DNA of 64,000 nucleotides from Myxococcus eversor (GCF_010894455.1 NZ_JAAIXY010000012.1:310001-374000), one strand, 5' to 3'. Shown: positions 18,296 through 27,716, counted from the first letter of the stretch. Program-made: numbers and translations. The notes: generated from the letters alone by a model not told the origin.

Positions 18296-19393
18296 TCACA
18301 CCGGCTTGTTGAGGAGGGCTGCCTGGTAGAGGAAGTCGGCGCGATTGTCGACGCCCAGCTTCTTGAAGAGGTTGCTCACGTGGGTCTTCACCGTCTGCCC
18401 CGAGATCTCGAAATCCTCGGCGATCTGTCCGTTGGACCAGTTTCGGAGCACGCCCCTCGCGATCTCGAGTTCGCGGTCTGTGAGTCCGCGCTGCATGTGC
18501 AAGGGGAGGGGGATGGAGTGGGGAAGCTCGCTCAACAGGAGGGCCCATTGCCGGGGGCCGTCGTCACCGGCGGGCATCTCGACGAACCGGCACGTGCGGT
18601 AGCCCTCGGGATGGTTGGCGACCCAGAGGGTCTTCCCGAGCCTCGAGTCCGGGTCCATCCGAACCAGGGCGTCCAGCCGCTCCTTGAGGACGTGAGGGAG
18701 CCCGGAGGCGTCGACCTCCGAAGGGGTGAACCAGCGCTCCAGCAGGGCGGTGGTGTGCGGGGAGCGGAACACCTCGCGAGAGGGAGGCTCCACGACAAGG
18801 TAGGCGGAGTCCTCGCGCTGGTAGAGCGCTTGAATCAATTGGGCGCGGGTGGCCAGGTCCTGGAAGTCCTGGCATCTGCCCAGGGAGGTCGCCACGTGCC
18901 TGGTGACGCTGGCGACGGCGGTGATGCTCTGGGCCGTGAACGGGGACCGCTTGTGCCGGTAGAACGCGAGGGCGCCGACGAGGCCGGGGCGGATGGGCAC
19001 GAGGACGGCCATGAGGTGTTCGAACGGCAGCGCCAGCTCCAGGCTGCGTTGGTAGATGGGGGTTCGTTCGTACTCCCCGCGGGAGATGAGCTGCGTGTCG
19101 CAGATGGGCACTTCGGGCCGGGCGATGATGGGGGCCCGGAGGAAGTCATGGTCGACCAGGCGGGCATACTCATCGAGAATGGGGATGGGGTGGCCCGGGA
19201 CGTGCCATCGGAAGTCGGGCGACGGGGAGAAGCGCATGAGGCACAGGGCCATGGCGTCGGCCTGGGCGAACTCGAGCATCTGCGCTCGGGCCGCTTCAAG
19301 GACTCGCGGAATGGTCCGCTCGCTGCCGAGGGACGCGATGACATCGTCCCGGACCATGAGCTCGCGAGAGTTGAAGTCCATCGGATTGAACAT
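18296..19393 (-). CDS. LuxR-family transcriptional regulator with GAF-like sensor region
   Basis: The 365-residue protein ends with a LuxR-type helix-turn-helix: GLTDRELEIARGVLRNWSNG followed by QIAEDFEISGQTVKTHVSNL and FKKLGVDNRADFL. The first ~190 residues look like a GAF-type sensor (RVLEAARAQMLEF, HLMAVLVPIRPGLVGALAFY). No Asp-containing receiver domain is present. AAGGAG seven bases upstream supports ATG 19393; a TTG at 19414 is less likely. It converges on the acyl-synthase and diiron pair and is the obvious candidate regulator of that pair, though the ligand is unknown. Confidence 0.8.
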   Translation of the reverse strand: MFNPMDFNSRELMVRDDVIASLGSERTIPRVLEAARAQMLEFAQADAMALCLMRFSPSPDFRWHVPGHPIPILDEYARLVDHDFLRAPIIARPEVPICDTQLISRGEYERTPIYQRSLELALPFEHLMAVLVPIRPGLVGALAFYRHKRSPFTAQSITAVASVTRHVATSLGRCQDFQDLATRAQLIQALYQREDSAYLVVEPPSREVFRSPHTTALLERWFTPSEVDASGLPHVLKERLDALVRMDPDSRLGKTLWVANHPEGYRTCRFVEMPAGDDGPRQWALLLSELPHSIPLPLHMQRGLTDRELEIARGVLRNWSNGQIAEDFEISGQTVKTHVSNLFKKLGVDNRADFLYQAALLNKPV

Positions 19394-19645
19394 CCGCGTC
19401 TCCTTGTCAGGCAACCCCGAGGGGTGTGCGAGGATGCCCCCGTCTATAGGTCTGGACTGGAATTCTGTCCCTCACCCCACGGGGGTATTGACGCAAAACC
19501 CTGGCGGACCTGGGGTCTTCGCGTCAAGGGAGGCTCAACGAGGAGCCAGCAGTCCGAGAGGACCTCCCTCGACGGCATCACGCATTCCCAGCTATACCCA
19601 ACATGAAATCTTCCTCCAGGATGATGTTCATCGAGTGGGTCAAAC

Positions 19646-20005
19646 ATGCACCTGCTGCAAATCCGATCGGCGCAAATGGATGCGTTTCGCGAGGAGCGCC
19701 GCCGCGTGGTGGCAGCAGAGGTGGGTGAGAACATCCGCACGCGGTGGCCATCGCGCCTCGCGCTCCCGTCCCAGCCAATCAACGACTGTGTCGCGCTTTC
19801 CCTCGAGTGGTCCGAGCGCCGCCGTGCGACGGACCGGTTGACACTCGAAGCCGTCGCCGCGGTGTTCGCCGCCTACGGCCCGCCCCCCTGGACGGCTCCC
19901 TTCGCCAGACCGCTGGCTGACATCCACCTGGAGCCCGCCGAGCGGGTCCAGCGGTTCGTCGACGCCGCGGTGCGCGCGCTCGACGAAGAAGAAGCGGCGC
20001 GCTGA
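19646..20005 (+). CDS. Small protein preceding a large unknown protein (119 aa)
   Basis: A charged, helical protein (AFREERRRVVAAEVGENIRT, VQRFVDAAVRALDEEE) without signal peptide. It has no recognised family. Its stop overlaps the next start by one base (TGATG), so translation of the two is coupled, as for an adaptor or chaperone and its partner. No strong ribosome binding site is visible before ATG 19646; ATG 19676 is an alternative start. Confidence 0.6.
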   Translation: MHLLQIRSAQMDAFREERRRVVAAEVGENIRTRWPSRLALPSQPINDCVALSLEWSERRRATDRLTLEAVAAVFAAYGPPPWTAPFARPLADIHLEPAERVQRFVDAAVRALDEEEAAR

Positions 20006-22173
20006 TGCTCAAGGTCGACATCGTCAATCCCGAACCCCCCGACGAGCTGGGCATCGAGCAACGATGTGGGGAGTTCCTCCACATCCGGGTGCGTGTCGTC
20101 GAGTGCTGCCTGCACCGGGGCGTCGCGGGCATCAAGGTCAGCCTCCGGCTGGGCGCAAAGACTGTCGGCCCCTTCGATACCGACAAACATGGCCGCGTGA
20201 CGTTCGGAGTCCCAAGGGCGCGTGTGCTCGCACCGATGGTGGCCCCACAGACCTTCGAGGTGGGCTTCCAGCTCCCGGCGGGAGGCCAATACTTCTACCA
20301 CGAGGAGGTCGAGCCCTGGACGGCGGTGCCCATGACGCCGGGCAAGAACTCACGGGTCCAGCTCACGCTCGCGTCGAACTGGGTCACCCCGCCCGAGGAC
20401 CTCGATCCCCGGGTGAAGGCCGTGCTGTCGAATGCGGACATCCGCATCTACGTCGACGACGGCGCGAACAATGGCAACCAGGCCGCGTGTCTCGACCTGC
20501 TGCGCGCCATCGACCGGATTGAGCGGACCGCCGCCACCACGCCGGACCCGAAGCCGCTCGTGCGCGTCCTGGCGAACAGCCAGACCGAGTTCGAGAAGTA
20601 CGAGCACTCCATCGCGATGAACCTGCCGGACGCGAGCAAGAACACCCCGGCGAGCCGGAAGGCCTTCTGGGCGGCATACCTCCCCGCCGTCATCGAAGGC
20701 CTGCTCGAGGTCAAGGCGCGCGAGGACAGTGGCGAGGAGAAACAGGGCTACTTCCTGGATGGGACAGGCATGAGTGCCACCATCCGGTTGCTGAGGCCCT
20801 GTGCCAGGCAGGCCGTGGTGGCGACGGATGTCGAGGATGCCGCCGACGCGGCGGATGACGTCAATCACTTCCAGACGACCCAGCTCCATCTGAAGTACGT
20901 CCTGAAGGGGATGCTCAACCACGCCTCGGTCGTCGCGCTCGCCCCCGACAAGGTGTCCATCTCCAACGAGGTGGCAAAGAAGACCATCCTGGTCGCCACG
21001 GGAGGAAACCTCTCCCTCAAGCTCACCGTCCTGAGCTGTGAGGAGGTGAGTCCGGCCGCGCGGCTGAGGAAGCTCGAACCCAACCTCGCCAACGTTCGAG
21101 CCGCGACCCAGAGCCTCGCCACCAAGGAGGACTTCACCGCCAACGCGCGCGCGAATCGCATCGGCATCCTGCCGGCATTCGACATCGGCGTGAGCCTGCC
21201 CCAGCCAGAGCGGGCGAAGCTCAACGAACTCGCGGCCATGATGAAGGTCACCGACCAGTTCGTCCTCCAGCCCTTCCTCTGGAAGCCGACCACGCGCCAC
21301 CTGCGACGCGACGACGCCACCTTCGAAAGGCTGTGCCTGCCCGAGCAGGCCTCCTACGTCTACGACGTCGCGGCGCTGGGAGACGCGGACACCGCGAACC
21401 TCGCGAGCGAGAACCTTCGTGGCTTCTTCACGGCGCTCCTCGCGGCGAAGCAGCGCGGCGATGCTCGACTCCACATCGGTTATGGCGTGCATCAAGCGGC
21501 GGCTCCCGCCACCGTCGGAAAGAACCTCGCGACCGCGCTGGCGAGGCTGGCGGCTCAGAAGAAGCTCATCACCGTCGTTCCGTGCAAGCTCCCAGCCTTC
21601 GGGGAGGGCGCCGCGCAGGTCGTGGGCACCCACGTCATCAACCTGGATGTGGCTGACCCCACGTCCCTGGCGTCACTGCAAGGGGCGCTCGCGAACGCGG
21701 CCGTGAAGGTCATCCTCGTGACCACCGCCGGCGCGTTGCCGACGGCCCTGTTCCGACAGCTCGTCCTCCACTCCCAGCTTCCCGTGCTGTTTGAAGGCGC
21801 CAACACCGCGAGCCTGCTGCTGAACGCCGGCCGGCCCCACCTGTCGGTGAAGCTGGGGACGACGACCTATGCGACGCTTCCCGGATCCGATGCCCCGGCC
21901 AAGCTCGCGGCGCTCACGGGGCTGCTGGTGAAGAACGGACTGGCGGGCGATGAGCTCGACCGACTGGCCACGTTCCTGGACAAAGCGCAGGCGGGAACCA
22001 GCGAGGTTGGCGACTACTTCACCGAGGCACAGACCTTCATCAAGCAAGACAAGCTCGACCAGCTCAAGCTCGCGCTCTACCGGTTGGACCATCAGCGACG
22101 GCTCGTGGCGGGAACCGTCGTCGAGGCGGATGCCCTGCCGCCGCCGAAGGAGATCCCGGGCCTCTACGCCTGA
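20005..22173 (+). CDS. Large unknown protein with N-terminal beta-sandwich domain (722 aa)
   Basis: No signal peptide or membrane span. Residues about 20-125 resemble a carboxypeptidase-regulatory/Ig-like sandwich (HRGVAGIKVSLRLGAKTVGP, FDTDKHGRVTFGVPRARVL). The middle is alpha/beta with VRVLANSQTEFEKYEHSI and GYFLDGTGMSATIRLLRPC. The C-terminal third has a Rossmann-like, glycosyltransferase-reminiscent run (LPVLFEGANTASLLLNAGRP). It is coupled to the small upstream gene. An adaptor-plus-large-cytoplasmic-protein pair is typical of contractile-secretion (type VI) effectors, but no VgrG, PAAR or Hcp gene is present, so this remains a guess. Confidence 0.6.
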   Translation: MLKVDIVNPEPPDELGIEQRCGEFLHIRVRVVECCLHRGVAGIKVSLRLGAKTVGPFDTDKHGRVTFGVPRARVLAPMVAPQTFEVGFQLPAGGQYFYHEEVEPWTAVPMTPGKNSRVQLTLASNWVTPPEDLDPRVKAVLSNADIRIYVDDGANNGNQAACLDLLRAIDRIERTAATTPDPKPLVRVLANSQTEFEKYEHSIAMNLPDASKNTPASRKAFWAAYLPAVIEGLLEVKAREDSGEEKQGYFLDGTGMSATIRLLRPCARQAVVATDVEDAADAADDVNHFQTTQLHLKYVLKGMLNHASVVALAPDKVSISNEVAKKTILVATGGNLSLKLTVLSCEEVSPAARLRKLEPNLANVRAATQSLATKEDFTANARANRIGILPAFDIGVSLPQPERAKLNELAAMMKVTDQFVLQPFLWKPTTRHLRRDDATFERLCLPEQASYVYDVAALGDADTANLASENLRGFFTALLAAKQRGDARLHIGYGVHQAAAPATVGKNLATALARLAAQKKLITVVPCKLPAFGEGAAQVVGTHVINLDVADPTSLASLQGALANAAVKVILVTTAGALPTALFRQLVLHSQLPVLFEGANTASLLLNAGRPHLSVKLGTTTYATLPGSDAPAKLAALTGLLVKNGLAGDELDRLATFLDKAQAGTSEVGDYFTEAQTFIKQDKLDQLKLALYRLDHQRRLVAGTVVEADALPPPKEIPGLYA

Positions 22174-22314
22174 GCCCTGGATCCGCACGGCGGGCCTCCG
22201 AGCCAGGATGCCCAGGGCTCCTCGCTCACGGCGGAACGGGGCTGGCCGCGGAGGCGACGCAAGCGAATGCCAGGGCAGCCAGGAGGAGTCATTTGGGACA
22301 GGGCATGCCCCATC

Positions 22315-23262
22315 CTACGCCCCGCGTGGCGGGCCGCGCCCACCTTCGACTCCCAAGCATTCAGGGGGATGCGAGTCCTCTTCATGGGCGTCCTGCTCCG
22401 CGTACTCCGCCCGGTAGCGGTGGGTGATGTGGTCCCCCCAGTCCTGGTAGCCGATCAGCCAATCACGCAGGCCGGAGATGAATCCTCGCAGCTCCTTGCT
22501 CGCATCTCGCTCCAGCACCGCCGCCTCTTCCTGGAATGCGCTGATCTCCGCGTGGATCTGCCTCGCTGTGTAGTTGGCGCCTTCTTGAAGGGAGTGGCCC
22601 TGCGCCGCGTGGATCATGGCCATGTTCCGGCCCTGGTCCGGCTCGCGCGCCTCGGTGTGGAGGCTGTGCAGGTCATTGGCCCAGGAGGCGATGTTGTTGA
22701 CGTGCAGGCGGAGGCGCTCCACTGACGGGCGGTTGTACTCCTCGGGCGTCAAGGGCCCCGCGTTGGCGGCGTCGATGAGGGCCATGGAGGGATTCACGCC
22801 CCCGGTGTGACGGCGAAACGCGCGGTAGGGATGCATCGCGAGGGGCTTGCCCAGGAGTTGCGCGACGATCTGCAGTCCCGCGGAGCCAGCCCACATGCGG
22901 ATGCCGTGGGCGAAGCGCGCGAAGTGCTCGGGGGACAGGAGGCTTCTCAAGCGCCGGCAGACGTCCATCAAGGCCCGCTCCCCGAAGACGGGCTCGGGGC
23001 TCGCCTCGTCGAGGTCGAGGACGTCCAGGACGGCGGTGAGCTGCGACAGGGTGGCTTCGTTGAGCGGATCCACCCGGTCCACGGCGTGGTCGTCGATGAT
23101 GAACAGCCATGCGGTGAAGTCCGTGAGGGCCTGGAGCAACTCCGGCCCCGCATGGGGAAAGCTGCGGCCCGAGAATGACGCATACTTCGCCCGCTCCACC
23201 CGGGCCCGATGTTTCGCCGTGAGGATGAGCCCCTGCTGGCTGGCCCAGCCCAGCATCGTCAT
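22315..23262 (-). CDS. Class I terpene synthase, N-terminally short
   Basis: A bacterial terpene cyclase of 315 residues. The aspartate-rich metal site is FIIDDHAVD (Asp57/58), the second metal site NDLHSLHTE fits ND-x2-S-x3-E, and HRYRAEY carries the late RY pair. It should cyclise a prenyl diphosphate such as FPP. In this family the Asp-rich motif normally lies near residue 80-100; here it is at 57, and homology begins abruptly at LGWASQQGLI, so 25-40 residues seem to be missing. AGGAAGAGG precedes ATG 23262 (ATG 23256 is also possible), so it could still be translated. The N-terminus meets a likewise truncated P450 head to head. Confidence 0.8.
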   Translation of the reverse strand: MTMLGWASQQGLILTAKHRARVERAKYASFSGRSFPHAGPELLQALTDFTAWLFIIDDHAVDRVDPLNEATLSQLTAVLDVLDLDEASPEPVFGERALMDVCRRLRSLLSPEHFARFAHGIRMWAGSAGLQIVAQLLGKPLAMHPYRAFRRHTGGVNPSMALIDAANAGPLTPEEYNRPSVERLRLHVNNIASWANDLHSLHTEAREPDQGRNMAMIHAAQGHSLQEGANYTARQIHAEISAFQEEAAVLERDASKELRGFISGLRDWLIGYQDWGDHITHRYRAEYAEQDAHEEDSHPPECLGVEGGRGPPRGA

Positions 23263-23264
23263 GC

Positions 23265-24221
23265 CTCTTCCTGGACCCGCCCGCGCACGGACGACTGCGG
23301 GCGCTGGTCAGCCGTGCCTTCACGCCCGCGACGCTGGCGCGGTTCGAGCCGCGCATCCGCGCCGTGGCCCGGGGACTCGTGGCCCGGATGATGGAGCAGA
23401 GGAGGGTGGACTTCGTGGACGCCTTCGCCAGGCCCATTCCCACCACCATCATGGGATGGATCCTCGGGTTGGACGCCTCCCTGGAGCAGCACTTCAAGCG
23501 CTGGACCCACGACCTCATGTCCCTCAGCGCCGTGCGTCCCGACGACACCCAGCGGAAGGAGGAGTGCCGTCGCACCGTCGAGGAGATGGAGCAGTATTTC
23601 AAGGAGATGCTGGCCGACCGGCGGCGGTCGCCGGGGGACGACATGGCGAGCCAGCTCCTCGGCGCGCGGGTGGAGGGGGAGGTGCTGACGGAGCGGGAGC
23701 TGATGGGCTTCCTCTTCATGCTGTTCCTGGCGGGTCTGGAGACGACGACCCACCTCATCAGCCAGAGCGCGCGGGTGTTCGCCATGCATCCGGAGCTGCT
23801 CCCCCGCCTGCGAGAGAATCGCGCGCTGATTCCCCGCTTCATCGAGGAGACCCTGCGCTACGAGCCCGTCGCGGCGGCCACGATGCGCGTGTGCCTTCAG
23901 GACGCGATGGTGGATGGAGTGGAGGTGCCCGGGGGAAGCCTGGTCCTGGTATCGTTGGCCTCCGCGGCGCGCGATGAGAAGTACTTCCCGGACGGGGACC
24001 GCTTCATCCTGGGGCGCGAGGGGCCGTCGCACCTCACCTTTGGTCATGGCCCCCACTTCTGCCTGGGGGTGATGCTCGCGCGACTGGAGGCGCGAGTCGC
24101 CCTCGAGGAGTGGGTCTCCCAGGTGGGTCGGGTGGAAGTGCGGACGGAGCGCATCGATTGGCTCCCCTCGCTTGTCGCTCGTGGACCGCGGACGCTGCCC
24201 GTCGAGCTGTTTCCAGTCTGA
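23265..24221 (+). pseudogene. Cytochrome P450, 5'-truncated
   Basis: Family features run from the C-helix region (LFLDPPAHGRLRALVSRAF, encoded from about 23265) to the C-terminus: I-helix LFLAGLETTTH, the ExxR motif in FIEETLRYEP and the haem loop FGHGPHFCLGV with its Cys ligand. Bacterial P450s are about 400 residues, so roughly the first 85-90 are absent. In this frame no ATG, GTG or TTG precedes GTG 23364, which lies inside the homologous region, so a protein starting there (285 residues) would also lack the C-helix. The gene therefore looks broken, although its catalytic half is intact. Confidence 0.75.
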
Positions 24222-24457
24222 CTCGCGACGCGGATCCCGACAGCAAGGCAAGCCCTGTGCCCAGCGCGCCTCCGAGAGGACCGAGGCTGAATGGAGACAC
24301 CGCGAGGTGCGGGCGCCGTGACTCGATGTGGCCGGGCTGCCACACAATGGCTGCTCATGAGGTCGCCGCGTGTGAATCGCGCTTATTGTCTGTCATGTGT
24401 TGAATCCATGGACGCACCCGGCGTCGGTCTCCCCGAAGCACACGGAGACAAACACAC

Positions 24458-26650
24458 ATGAAAAACCATGCGGTATCGAAGTGGGGCGGAGTCCTGTCCT
24501 TGCTGGTGGGACTCATTCTGGGCGCGGGTTGTGGTCAGCCCGCGGCCGTGTCGTCGGAAACAGAAGAACTCCAGTCCCTGGCGGTGGCGCGGACCCGGCC
24601 ACGGGCACGCATCGCCACGGGGGTGCAGCACTCCCTGGCCATCCGCTCGGATGGGACGGTGTGGACAGCGGGAGACAACAGGTCAGGGCAGCTCGGCACG
24701 GGTGGCTTCATCAGCAGCTCGACTCCCGTCCAGGCCCAGGGATTGGTGGCCGTGACGGCGGTGGCGGCAGGCCGGAGCCACTCCGTCGCGCTCCGCTCCA
24801 ACGGCACGGTCTGGACCTGGGGCGCCAACGGGCGGGGGCAGTTGGGTGATGGCACCCAGAGCACCCGCGCCGCGCCAGTCCTCGTCCCAGGGCTCAGCGG
24901 GGTCAACTCCGTGGCGGCGGGCTTCAACCACACCCTCGCGACGAAGACCGACGGCACCGTCTGGGCCTGGGGAGACAACTTCCGTGGCCAGCTCGGAGAT
25001 GGAACGACCACCTCTCGCACGACGCCTCGTCAGCTCCCGGGGCTGTCCGGCATCGTGGCCGTCGCGACGAGCGCTGACACCTCGCTCGCCATCCGCTCGG
25101 ATGGCACCCTGTGGGTCTGGGGCATGAACCACGCGGGACAGCTCGGTGACGGCACGTTCTCCAACAGCACCGTCCCCATCCCTGTCCCTGGCCTGACGGG
25201 GGTCGTCGCCGCGTCGGCGGGAGCCTCCAGCGTGTTCGCCATCCGTTCGGATGGGAGTGTCTGGGGTTGGGGCTCGGACGCACTGCTCGGAGGGCTCGTC
25301 ACCACGCCGACCCGAATCGAGGGACTGACGGGTTGTATCGACATCGTCATGAGCAGCGCCTCCTCCGGAAAGGTCATCAAGGCCGATGGCACGGTGTGGA
25401 GCTGGGGCGGCAACGAGGCGGGCCAGATGGGTGACGGCACCAAGCAGTTCCGCTCGACGCCCAGCCAGGTGCCAGGGCTCACGGGCGTCTCGGCGGTCGC
25501 CGCGGGCCATGATTACGTGCTGGCCCTGCGCTCGGATGGCTCCATCTGGGGCTGGGGCAACAACCGCGATGGCCAGCTCGCGAACGGAGTCGTCACGCTC
25601 AATGCGGTTCCCGCGCCCGTGCAGGGTGGGTTGACGGGGGCGCTCTCCGTGGCGGCGGGCGACATGCACTCACTGCTGCTCCACCATGATGGAACGGTCT
25701 GGGCCTGGGGGAAGAACGAGTCCGGGCAACTGGGTGATGGAACGCGGACGACACGGCCGCTTCCCGCTCGAGTCCCGGAGCTCGACGGCGTCGTCGCCAT
25801 CAGCGCGGGAGGGGGCTCCTCGCTCGCGTTGCGGCATGATGGTTCGGTCTGGGCATGGGGACAGGGACGGGATGTCCCTCAAGTGGTGGAAGGGCTGCCG
25901 TCCATCGTCGCCATCTCCGTGAGCTGGAGCCACGCCCTGGTGCGCGCCGATGACGGGACGGTCTGGGCCTGGGGGCAGAACGGCGCGGGCAACCTGGGCG
26001 ATGGCACGACCCAGGCCAGCGCGACTCCCGTCAAGGTCCTGAACCTGGACGGCGTCGTGAAGGTGATCTCCGCGACCGGACTCTCGCTCGCCCTCCGCCA
26101 TGACGGCACCGTGTGGGCCTGGGGACAGAACGCGGATGGGCAGCTCGGCGACGGCACCACTGAAAACAGACACACCCCCGTCCAGGTCCAGACGCTCACG
26201 GATGTCATTGCCATCGCGGTGGGCGACTCTCACGCCATGGCCGTGAAGTCCGACGGCAGCGGATGGGCCTGGGGGCTGGATTACCAAGGCGCCGGGATGG
26301 GCAGTGTCGAGAGCGAGGACCTGCTCCCGGTCCCCATGAGTGTCACCGGACTGCTCGACGTGGTCTCCGGCCCCGGCCTGGGCATGGCGACGACCACCGA
26401 CGGCCGCGTGTGGGCGGCCGGCTCCAACCAACGGGGACAGCTCGGTGACGGCACCACGGCGTCCCGCTTCGCCCCCGTCCTCGTCCAGGGAATCACCACG
26501 GGCGTGATGGCCCTCGCCGCGGGCAGGGAGCACATGCTGGCCCTCCTGCCGGACGGCACCGCGTGGGCCTGGGGCAGCAACTCGGATGGACAGTTGGGGT
26601 ATGGCGAGCCGCTCGACAAGCTCGTCCCCGGCCTCACTCAGTTGCCGTGA
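24458..26650 (+). CDS. RCC1-repeat lipoprotein (14 repeats)
   Basis: A protein of 730 residues with an N-terminal lipoprotein-type signal (GGVLSLLVGLILGAGCGQ; Gly rather than Leu/Val at -3 makes the lipobox imperfect). After it come 14 RCC1-like repeats of about 48 residues, each with [ST]DG[TS]VWxWGxNxxGQLGDGT or a variant. Seven repeats make one RCC1 propeller, so 14 suggests two consecutive seven-bladed propellers. Repeats 5, 9 and 12 are degenerate (GSDALLGG, GQGRDVPQ, GLDYQGAG). A GGAGA sequence precedes the ATG. It is a likely surface binding protein; the ligand is unknown. Confidence 0.85.
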   Translation: MKNHAVSKWGGVLSLLVGLILGAGCGQPAAVSSETEELQSLAVARTRPRARIATGVQHSLAIRSDGTVWTAGDNRSGQLGTGGFISSSTPVQAQGLVAVTAVAAGRSHSVALRSNGTVWTWGANGRGQLGDGTQSTRAAPVLVPGLSGVNSVAAGFNHTLATKTDGTVWAWGDNFRGQLGDGTTTSRTTPRQLPGLSGIVAVATSADTSLAIRSDGTLWVWGMNHAGQLGDGTFSNSTVPIPVPGLTGVVAASAGASSVFAIRSDGSVWGWGSDALLGGLVTTPTRIEGLTGCIDIVMSSASSGKVIKADGTVWSWGGNEAGQMGDGTKQFRSTPSQVPGLTGVSAVAAGHDYVLALRSDGSIWGWGNNRDGQLANGVVTLNAVPAPVQGGLTGALSVAAGDMHSLLLHHDGTVWAWGKNESGQLGDGTRTTRPLPARVPELDGVVAISAGGGSSLALRHDGSVWAWGQGRDVPQVVEGLPSIVAISVSWSHALVRADDGTVWAWGQNGAGNLGDGTTQASATPVKVLNLDGVVKVISATGLSLALRHDGTVWAWGQNADGQLGDGTTENRHTPVQVQTLTDVIAIAVGDSHAMAVKSDGSGWAWGLDYQGAGMGSVESEDLLPVPMSVTGLLDVVSGPGLGMATTTDGRVWAAGSNQRGQLGDGTTASRFAPVLVQGITTGVMALAAGREHMLALLPDGTAWAWGSNSDGQLGYGEPLDKLVPGLTQLP

Positions 26651-26676
26651 CGCGCTGACGGGCAGCACCCTGGGGT

Positions 26677-26705
26677 CCTGCTGTCCGTGGCTCATGGACA
26701 GCAGG
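26677..26705. terminator. Bidirectional hairpin terminator
   Basis: A perfect 10-bp stem (CCTGCTGTCC, 26677-26686, with GGACAGCAGG, 26696-26705) and a 9-base loop lie between the convergent stops at 26650 and 26711. Confidence 0.6.
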
Positions 26706-26710
26706 CCGCG

Positions 26711-27139
26711 TCACGGCGACTTCTTGAAGGTCCGGCTCCAGGTGGGGGCTACCTTCTCGATGAGCGCCACCAGCTCCGGCGGGATGTCCCCGGTGTCGGT
26801 GAGGGGCCGGACCTCCATCACGTCGTCATTGCCCATGCCGCCCGGATAGCGACGGGCCCATTCGATGGCCTCCTCCTTCGACGCCACCTCCAGCACGTAG
26901 AAGCCGCCGATGAGCTCCTTCGTCTCCGCGTAGGGGCCGTCCCTCACGCTGGTCTTTCCGTCCTTGAAGACGACGTGCGCGCCTGGGGCCGGGCTGAGGC
27001 CCTCGGAGGCGATGAGCACGCCGGCCTTGTGCATCTCCTCGTTGAACTTCATCTGCGCGATGAAGACTGCCTCGTCGAAGGCGGCGTCCTGGGGCGTGGG
27101 CTCCGGCGTGGAAGGGCGGGGGATGAGCATGAAGCGCAT
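26711..27139 (-). CDS. YCII-related (DGPF) domain protein
   Basis: The 142-residue protein has the YCII/DGPF pattern: MRFMLIPRP at the N-terminus, then FNEEMHKAGVL, VRDGPYAETKELIGGFYVLE and EEAIEWARRYP. Such proteins have a ferredoxin-like fold with a conserved His/Asp pair; they are often encoded near ECF sigma factors, but none is present here. AGGAG is properly placed before the ATG. The reaction is unknown. Confidence 0.88.
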   Translation of the reverse strand: MRFMLIPRPSTPEPTPQDAAFDEAVFIAQMKFNEEMHKAGVLIASEGLSPAPGAHVVFKDGKTSVRDGPYAETKELIGGFYVLEVASKEEAIEWARRYPGGMGNDDVMEVRPLTDTGDIPPELVALIEKVAPTWSRTFKKSP

Positions 27140-27410
27140 GCGGGTGACTCCTGGGGTGGGGATGCGAGGCGTGGCTCCATCCCTCCATACGACGAATGAC
27201 CGTGCGGAGGTTCGACACGATCAAATGTGCGGGCGGGCATGCGGGTGGAGGGAGCCACCGCTGAATACATGCAAGAGGCCCGCACCGATGATTCATCTCA
27301 GATGAAGGAATGACAGGCGCCCCATGGATACGCCTCCTTGTACCGAAGTCCGGTATCGAGTGACCCGCTGAGCTGAGATGCTCTCCAATGCAACACCTGG
27401 AGGTATCATC

Positions 27411-27716
27411 ATGATGAATCCGATGAAGCGGTTGGCTGGAGCGTTCATGTTGATGGCGGCCGTGGGCTGTGGCCCCATGGAACCGGCCGGCGAGGTCGCC
27501 ACTCCTGAGCAGGCGCCGCCTGTTGAAGCTCCGGGCGTCGAGGCTGCCGGGGTCGAGGAGTTCATCGCGTGTCTGAACCCTGGGACGCAGGCGGCACGTG
27601 CGTGCGTGGGGCTGTGTGTGACGAGTGCTCCGGCGGCAAGCCTCGTTCCCTGTCTGGTGAACTGTGGGGTGAACCTCCTCGCCATCACGGAGTGTCTGCC
27701 CGCCCTGGCCTTGTAA
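27411..27716 (+). CDS. Small Cys-rich lipoprotein (101 aa)
   Basis: It starts MMNPMKRLAGAFMLMAAVGC, a lipoprotein signal, followed by a Pro/Glu/Val-rich linker (EQAPPVEAPGVEAAGVEE) and a compact C-terminal part with six cysteines (IACLNPG, ACVGLCVTS, VPCLVNCGVN, TECLP). GGAGG seven bases upstream fixes the start at 27411. Function unknown; the cysteines probably form disulphides outside the cytoplasm. Confidence 0.65.
   Translation: MMNPMKRLAGAFMLMAAVGCGPMEPAGEVATPEQAPPVEAPGVEAAGVEEFIACLNPGTQAARACVGLCVTSAPAASLVPCLVNCGVNLLAITECLPALAL

Noticed and set aside
19578..19630. Mini-frames with GGAGGA upstream of LuxR on the minus strand (MNIILEEDF..., MLGIAGNA)
   Set aside because: Too short and in a region without other support; the match to a ribosome binding site can be chance.
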